A DNA stretch of 64,000 nucleotides. Source: Protonemura montana (Eukaryota > Arthropoda > Insecta > Plecoptera > Nemouridae). Every line of letters begins with the position of its first letter. Position 1 is the stretch's first letter. Below the pieces are notes generated by a model that did not search any database, was not told where the DNA came from, and saw only the letters and a list, made by a program, of their open reading frames with translations. Shown here piece after piece: positions 57,716-64,000 of this stretch. Made by a program: the position numbers and the translations under genes. The stretch spans positions 6,856,701-6,920,700 of the forward strand of contig OX387603.1 of NCBI GenBank assembly GCA_947568835.1, given 5' to 3'.

Positions 57716-59362
57716 ACTCGTGTGATATAGCAAGCTTTCAAGCTAGTGCTATTCATTCAGATAATGTGTCCTCGGTTGTTGTCATTAACTTTGGAAACCG
57801 TGAGGTTGGACTTGACTGTACTTCGGATTTAGTGATCTATGGGGTTGGTAATTTGTGAACAAACTATAACTGTGAAAGTGTGTGAAAGGTTAGATTTTTC
57901 AACGCAATGGATGTCAGCAGCTGGGTTGGCTGTAAATTTGCCGAGTTGTAATTCCGGTCATAGGTTATCGGTAAATTACTGGATTCATAAGGTCTGAAAT
58001 CCTCAGTGGAATACGCAATGCTGTGGCCAAGAATGTCGCGGGGATCCGAGGATGAACAGAAGATCTTGAAATTTTGGTTAACTTTTGTCGTGGGATTTTG
58101 TTCCAAAGGGTATGTAACGGTGTGAATAGTAGATTCAGTTTGCATTTTCAGATTTGAAGCGCTTATTACTCTTCTAAAACAGGTAAAATATTTTATAACC
58201 CAGTCACCCAACGGTGCAATAATGGAATTGCGCATCAGTTGTATATTTTTTTAACTTACATCGTGGTTTTCCACCACTTTTATTCTTTATTGTATTTTTT
58301 AATGACTTCTCTAAAAGTAGCATATACCTAAGACACTTCGAAAAGTTTGCTCAATTCCAGTTCAAATGTAGGAAAGTCAGTCCCAGCACTAAAGTTACTA
58401 ACAAAATGATATTTGCTCGAGTCACTGTCTTTTTGAGTGTTAAAGAAACTTTGATTAGTTTTATCTTGCAGAAAACTTCCATTTAAACTGGATTATGCTC
58501 AAATGATCGTCAATAATCTTTATTGAACGATTGATCAACATTTATTGATATTTTGAGATATGTTGGCAAACAACTGTCGCAAACGCCATCAGGTGGCACC
58601 TACCACTACCTCGTGTTGCCTGTTCGTTTGCTAAGCAGAACTTTTAACATTAATGCTGGAACTCATGACTAAAACCTTAGACCCATTGTTACTTTATTTC
58701 AGAAAATTTTACGAACATCTACATATCTATTTTCATGGCAAACTTTCAAATAAACTTTTGTTTATAAATGGCGTTTTTTGCAATTCTTAATACAAGTTCA
58801 CTGGTCACAGCTATTGAAATATTGAATTAAATTTCTGTCAACAGAAATTTGCTCGACATGTCACTAGACTAGGTCATGAATGCAATGGCATTAAAAGCCA
58901 TTTGCTTCAACCGTAAGTCCCTGTATTGTACAATTAAATAATATTTTGTTAGTCAAAGATTTTTACTTTCATGGTTTTACTTTTGACTCGATGTCGTGTG
59001 AGCTGTGTTAATAATGTCATACACCTGAGTACGTTATGATGGATACTATGTTTATATACTATATTGTGTTATTTGATATTTTGATGGTATTTTTAAAACA
59101 TGATTACTTTGTGTCTTTCTGTTGGGGATTCTGTGAAAAGGGAAAATGAGTCCATGTCCTGACTGCTCTTTTTAGCTTATTTTCAAAACAATTCTATTTT
59201 GTATTTATATTCCTTTAAAATGAGTGTGATAATTGATATGCCTATAATACTATGTGTACATTATACATTTTATTGCCATAATGTTTACAAAATAAATATG
59301 ACATTTTACAAATTAATAACAAGCAGATTATCCCTCTTCTTGTACCGGCAGAAACATTCGGG
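57716..59362. other. Intergenic, convergent 3' ends of N4BP2 and MOK
   Basis: AATAAA at 58749-58754 (and a second near 59290) could end N4BP2. TTTATT at 59269-59274 is a minus-strand signal for MOK. A 123-codon minus-strand open frame at 57864-58235 shows no known motif and is probably chance within the N4BP2 3' UTR. Confidence 0.55.
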
Positions 59363-62300
59363 TCAAGTTTGCCTACGACTAAAGTACGTTTGCTTCTCGT
59401 AAAGAGGAGTGATCTCGGGTTGGCGATAGTGTGGCTGTTGGGGGTTAGCAAAGGATGCACGACGGGGTGGGCATTGCGGAAGGAAAGACGCGTATGCGGG
59501 CTTGGGCTCTGCTCGCTTGGACACGATTGGAGGCAGCCGAAGGAAATTGGCTTTTGGGGCATTCGACAGCGACTGCACCTCCCTGGAATATAGACACGGT
59601 GGGCTTATGTTATGCATTTATGTTTTTGTGCCGTGAAACTTATGAATTTTGGCAATGGAATCATGATTGTTGCTTAGTAGCCTTCATGTTTGCCTACCTT
59701 GGCCAATGTCAACATTTCCCACCTTCAATAATCGTATTTAATTTATCTGTTTTTCTAGAAATGGCAAAGTGTGAAAAAACTACTTAGTTTTATATATATA
59801 TATATATATATGAACTTCTAATGAAACCATGAATTCAATGATTCAATGATCTTTGAAAAAATGGGCCGCTATAATTCATCAAAAGGTGCTTACGATGGCT
59901 GTGGTCGCCGATAGCTGCTGAGTTTGGTTTCCACTCGTTCTTGAGCAAGGCCAAAGGGTCCCCGATCGATAATGTCTGGGCGATGGAGGGGCGGCAGCAA
60001 GAGGCGGTCCCTGCCTAGTACGGGGCTGGGAAACAAAGTTGGCATCCGCATCGACATGCTGGAACTGGCTGCTACATCCACAGGCTGGATCGCAGGAAGC
60101 CGTGCACCACACAACGGACGCTCCACGGGCAGGTCACTCTGCAGGGCAAAAACAGCATCTGGCTGTTTTTAATACGTCGAAGCCAGACTGCTAAACCAAC
60201 ACCTCTGCAACCAATGAACAAATGAACCTGTGCTGGACAAAATTTGAATAACAATGTACATTTTTGGCACGCCTGTATCAGAACGGGCCTCTACGAGCAT
60301 ATTCTGAATTAGTACTCAAGTGAATTATTTTTGGGAATGGTAAAACTTGAATGGCTGAACCTTGCAGAACTATACCCTGTGTGAACTGTGTACCAAATGC
60401 TAGGTGAAGTGATTACTACTGTGCTTGCCTCCCTGCGCTGCAACTTGCGTCGGGCAAGCTCTGTTGTGTTGACTGCGCGATCCGCCTGCCGCACCCGCGG
60501 CACCGACGCCTGTTTCACGATATGTGACGGCACTTTGTGCTGAGCTGCCACCACCGCCTTCTTCGGATCCTCACTTGTGATGGTTGTTGGCTGCAAAACG
60601 TTACAACTTATCTAGCGCAGCATATAGACCGTAGCATATAGAAATATAGACCTATTTCTGCATTTTTTATATCAATACCAACAGTGCTCAAAGAGACCCA
60701 CAATTACGTTTATGCACTCCTATTCCGAGCTATGACCCGATATAAATTTAATTTTCTAACTAGTTTCTTTTTGAAGTCCAGAAACTGCCATTAGAAAAGT
60801 TGCTGTTGATGAAGATCATTTGATTTTTCAGAAGCACTCATTATGGACGTCTTTGAAGTGTTTTTAATATAAAAGCCAGATAAAAAAATATGGTCAATGC
60901 TGTGAAAAGTTATTTAAATGCAAATGCTTGCAATAGGTAAATTATTTTATTATTAGGAACACTAACAAAAAAATTAGCCAGTGTTCCTATAAATGAAATG
61001 GTCAGTTCAAATGTTCCTATTTTTACCTATTATGAACCACTTGGATATTTAATTACATATTTTAAATTAGCCTAGGGAAATTAAACACAAACCCTGTTTG
61101 AAAAATGGTACATCATATAGAAAAAAAAAGCAATTAAACCAAATTATTTCTACCTTGACCTTCTTCCTCTTGGCAGCAGCCGAAGTCAGGTAGCTGAGCA
61201 GCATTGGGTTGCGCCACTCGCTGGACTTCGTCGACATTTTGTCGGTTCCAGTATTGGAAGAGCGTCTCTTGACCAAGTCCTCGCCATCGCGCAAGTCGTT
61301 GAAGTAGCGGTGCTCAAGCAGTCGTCGCACGTGCGAGCGCAGGTCAGGATCGTACACGAGAGTCTGCTCGATGATGTCTCTTCCTGCCTCGCTCACGTTG
61401 GGCAACAGGTTGCAGATACCGCGGCCCTGCTTTGCCGGGAACAAGCACTCGCAGTTCCGGTTGCGCCTATAGAAAAAAGTCGACGTCGTCACCTTACTGG
61501 CAAACTTGCACAGAGCATTGCTTACTAAGGACAGTCGAGTGAGGAATGGCTTGTTAATGGATGTACACCTTTGGCTAAGGGCTGCTTCTTACATGTGTTT
61601 CAGTTTTGAAATCGTTCTGTAGGTTGGCGTCCCTATGATGTCATGAATCTTGTGGATCATGTCGATTTCTGTGCTGCCTGGAAATAGCGGCCTCAATCTG
61701 GAATGTTCCGGTTTTTTATTAATTAATTTACACAGAAGTTTTATTGTTTATTTTCAGAAATCATTTATTACTTTACTACAGACATGTGTATTAATTAACT
61801 GGTTGTAATTGTCCATAAGTCTCCAACTTGCCCGATAGACTGAAAAATTCTACAAGCTTTAACCAGATTAGCAAAAAAAAAAAAAATCTGATATCACTAA
61901 TTAGTAATTACTAATTAGATGCTTATTTCTCACGTGATTAGCTCGTAAAAGACGCATCCCGTTGCCCAAACGTCCATCTTCGGTCCATATACACCCTTAG
62001 TTAGCAGACACTCAGGTGAACGATACCACCTTGTTGAAATGTACTCAGTGAACGGTCTTCTCATGTAAATCCCTTTCACCGAGCCAAGATCGGCAATCTT
62101 CACCACGTCATTCTGCAAATTGCAAAGATTTTGAAGGACTATTTATGTAGAGGTTTGATAAAGTTGGCATTAATTTCTCTAGGACTAACAGTGTCCTCAC
62201 CTCACCTTAAGAAGAATGTTCTCAGGTTTTATGTCACGATGGAATAAGCCATTTTTGTGCATGTGGGCTAGTCCAAGAAATATCTGAAATATATACTGTT

Positions 62301-63059
62301 TGACACGAGATTCTGGGATACATCTGAAATTGATGCATGTGATTAAGATAAGGTAAGTCACAAAAAATTCTACTATAACTGTTTATGCCCAGTTAAAAAT
62401 TGCGTACCTTTTTCTTGATTTGATTAAATCATAAAGACTCATGTCCATCAATTCGAATATTATAGTTAATTTTCCAGGAAAAGGATCTCTGAAATAAGAA
62501 AACTGTGCTGTTTGACAAAAGTACAACAACGAATTGCAAGCATTTGAGAATAAATTAAATTAAACTCACACGTGTTTTTCAATCATGTTTAATATGTGAG
62601 GATGGGAGCTTAGTTTTAACAAAGATATTAACTCGGTGCATGACAGCACTTCATCCATACTGAAACAATCAACACAATCAACATCCAGTAGTAAAATAAA
62701 AAATTAATTGTTTTTGCGTAGTTCGACTCACCTCTGCCGTATCTTTTTTAATCTCTTTGCAGCGACGAGCGCGCCAGTCTCTCGCTCCTGGCATTTCAGA
62801 ACCTCCGCAAACGATCCTTCGCCTACTTTGCTTAAAACCTTGTACTCTAAAAAATATAACATTCATTTAAAATAATTTTTATGTTGTAGAATTTTTGGAG
62901 ATGCAAATTTGAATAATCCCACAATTTCAGTCAGGCAGTAACCAATCACATGCGAGTTAGACCATGCTGTCAGTTTGGTTTGAAAGACGAGAAAAATGCG
63001 AGAGGGTACCGGGTGTCTGCTTTTGTGAACTTACTTTGTAGAAAACTTGAAGATGACAT
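59363..63059 (-). CDS. MOK: MOK (MAPK/MAK/MRK overlapping) protein kinase
   Basis: MOK is a CMGC serine/threonine kinase of the RCK group associated with cilia. Coding exons are 63059-63035, 62846-62732, 62659-62570, 62488-62408, 62323-62206, 62112-61934, 61697-61593, 61466-61154, 60590-60420 (or to 60429), 60138-59894 and 59582-59363, about 553 residues (human 419). The kinase domain has VGEGSFAEV, the catalytic HRDIKPEN (Asp134) and the activation motif TEY (165-167). It continues with STRWYRSPECLL and the CMGC insert FPGSTEIDMIHKIHDIIGTP. The metal-binding triad is DLG (151-153), not DFG. MOK rather than MAK/ICK is supported by TEYISTRWYR and the GCVFYEL segment. The long basic, proline-rich tail is divergent. 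The end of exon 9 is ambiguous between two donors. Head to head with MUS81. Confidence 0.93.
59788..59811. repeat. TA dinucleotide microsatellite
   Basis: A pure run of about eleven TA units in the last MOK intron, likely length-variable between individuals. Confidence 0.9.
60918..60993 (+). repeat. Degenerate copy of the foldback repeat family
   Basis: Located in the MOK intron after exon 8. TGCAAATGCTTGCAATAGG and a TATTTTATTATT-like spacer are followed by AGGAACACT and, 20 bases on, the inverted AGTGTTCCT. The arms are shorter and differ from ACACTATAACC, so this may be a sub-family shared with 14688-14750 and 38551-38630. Confidence 0.5.
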
Positions 63060-63331
63060 ACTATGACCCACTACCGTCTTCCTAACGGTCTGAAAGTACA
63101 GAATTCTCTGCGTTTTTTCATTAGAAATTGCATATTTACTTCTTTGATATCACTGTATAATTTTTCATTGCCATGGCTTTTAGGTTAGTGAATTCAATCA
63201 CCTAATTTTTCTGTCTTACACCATTATTGTGTATCCTCTAATCTGAAAACTTATGTTATAAAAATGTATCTTTAAATGCATTATAAAAACGATCATTGTA
63301 GTTAACCTGCGGTAATTAAGCGGGCATTACT
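63060..63331. promoter_or_regulatory. Shared promoter interval, MOK / MUS81
   Basis: There are 272 bases between divergent start codons. Geometry suggests a bidirectional promoter. No strong core promoter motif was recognised. Confidence 0.5.
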
Positions 63332-64000
63332 ATGGCAACTCATACAATTGCACAGCCTGTAAGACGAATTACCGTGCGACCAAAGAAGTGCCCCAATCCA
63401 CTGTTCATTAAATGGATTGAAGAGTGGATAGAAGAGGCTGTAAAGAAAGACATGAAAGTCCGGTTTGGTTATCGTAAGGTGAGGGTTACCAACTTACCAT
63501 CATTCTCTGCATGGACCATGCCTTTGTTAGGTACAGAATTTTTGGGTAATGATTGGGTGATCTGATCTGTAAACTCATGTACATTTTTCAGGCCTTAAAT
63601 TCATTGAAGCGCTATCCACTTGTTCTGAACAGTGGAAAGGAATGTGCCGTCCTTCACGATTTTGGGCCAAAGTTGTGTACGAGGTTAGATAACAGACTTG
63701 CGGTGTACAATAAAACTTGTAATGCAACTGGTAAATTTACCTTTTTATTTCTGATATATTTATTTATTTCTCTAGTTATTAATAAGCTTAGCAGGTTACA
63801 CATTTAAATTTTAATTGAACCAGTGGCTTTTATTGAGATCTAGAAATGCTAATTTATTTGCAGTTCGATAGTAATAAAATGTTGGGTAGTAGGCATCTAG
63901 GTACTGCCAAAACCATTGAGTGTAATACCTACACTCTCAACTGCAGTAGATACTTAGTTAGAATTATGTTACAGGTCCTCCTAAAACTCCTCGGGCAAAG
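63332..64000 (+). CDS. MUS81: MUS81 structure-specific endonuclease subunit (5' part)
   Basis: MUS81, with EME1/EME2, cuts branched DNA such as stalled forks and Holliday-junction precursors. Three exons are visible: 63332-63478, 63592-63730 and 63975 to beyond the window. The N-terminus reads CPNPLFIKWIEEWIEEA, then FGYRK joined to ALNSLKRYPLVLNSGKECAVLHDFG and LCTRLDNRL. This is the family's N-terminal helix-hairpin-helix region (human CPNPLFVRWL, KALRSLRRYPLPLRSGKEA). The third exon begins PPKTPRAK, the variable linker. The winged-helix, ERCC4 nuclease and C-terminal HhH domains lie past the window edge, so catalytic residues cannot be checked here. Confidence 0.93.

Noticed and set aside
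57864-58235. 123-codon minus-strand open frame after N4BP2
   Set aside because: No motif, no exon-like GC rise and no splice partners. Probably chance in a 3' UTR.

Overview
This is a nuclear genomic window from an intron-rich animal. Every recognisable protein is eukaryotic, coding exons are broken by short GT-AG introns, and several products belong to animal cilia, Golgi or ubiquitin-like systems. The DPH3 and TRAPPC2 proteins read most like invertebrate, probably arthropod, versions, but the species cannot be named from sequence alone. Exons are clearly richer in GC than the AT-rich introns and intergenic DNA. No rRNA, convincing tRNA, CRISPR array or bacterial operon was seen.

Layout. 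1-927 (+): 3' part of a SEL1-repeat protein, probably DELE1. 1812-3511: a diverged tandem duplication in a gene-poor stretch. 5388-12624 (-): KIF3A, twelve coding exons. 12870-15866 (+): a seven-finger C2H2 zinc-finger protein. 17098-22613 (-): a PRCP-type S28 serine peptidase. 23335-23926 (-): TRAPPC2. 24124-27262 (+): DPH3, followed after one base by POLR3G/RPC7 (27264-28515, +). 32094-35379 (-): arfaptin. 35728-36764 (+): FRG1. 38235-42035 (-): a DCUN1D4/5-type DCN1-like protein. 45052-57715 (+): N4BP2, 1732 codons. 59363-63059 (-): MOK kinase. 63332 to the window end (+): 5' part of MUS81. I assembled the gene models by hand from splice sites, reading phase and remembered family proteins. 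In each model the exon lengths sum to an open frame.

The genes do not form one pathway. They are housekeeping genes, mostly in head-to-head pairs that probably share promoters: KIF3A/zinc finger, TRAPPC2/DPH3, arfaptin/FRG1 and MOK/MUS81. KIF3A and MOK both relate to cilia but are 50 kb apart.

The main unexpected points are these. (1) DPH3 and POLR3G are one base apart on the same exon, which suggests a dicistronic transcript. (2) There are three intact-ended hAT-type elements with perfect 8-bp target duplications. Two belong to one family, keep a broken transposase C-terminus, and lie in opposite orientation about 17 kb apart. One of those sits 14 bases past a splice donor. (3) A foldback repeat family is present, and one copy carries a perfect RNA polymerase III B-box. 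(4) Two introns need GC rather than GT donors. (5) The MOK kinase has DLG in place of DFG.
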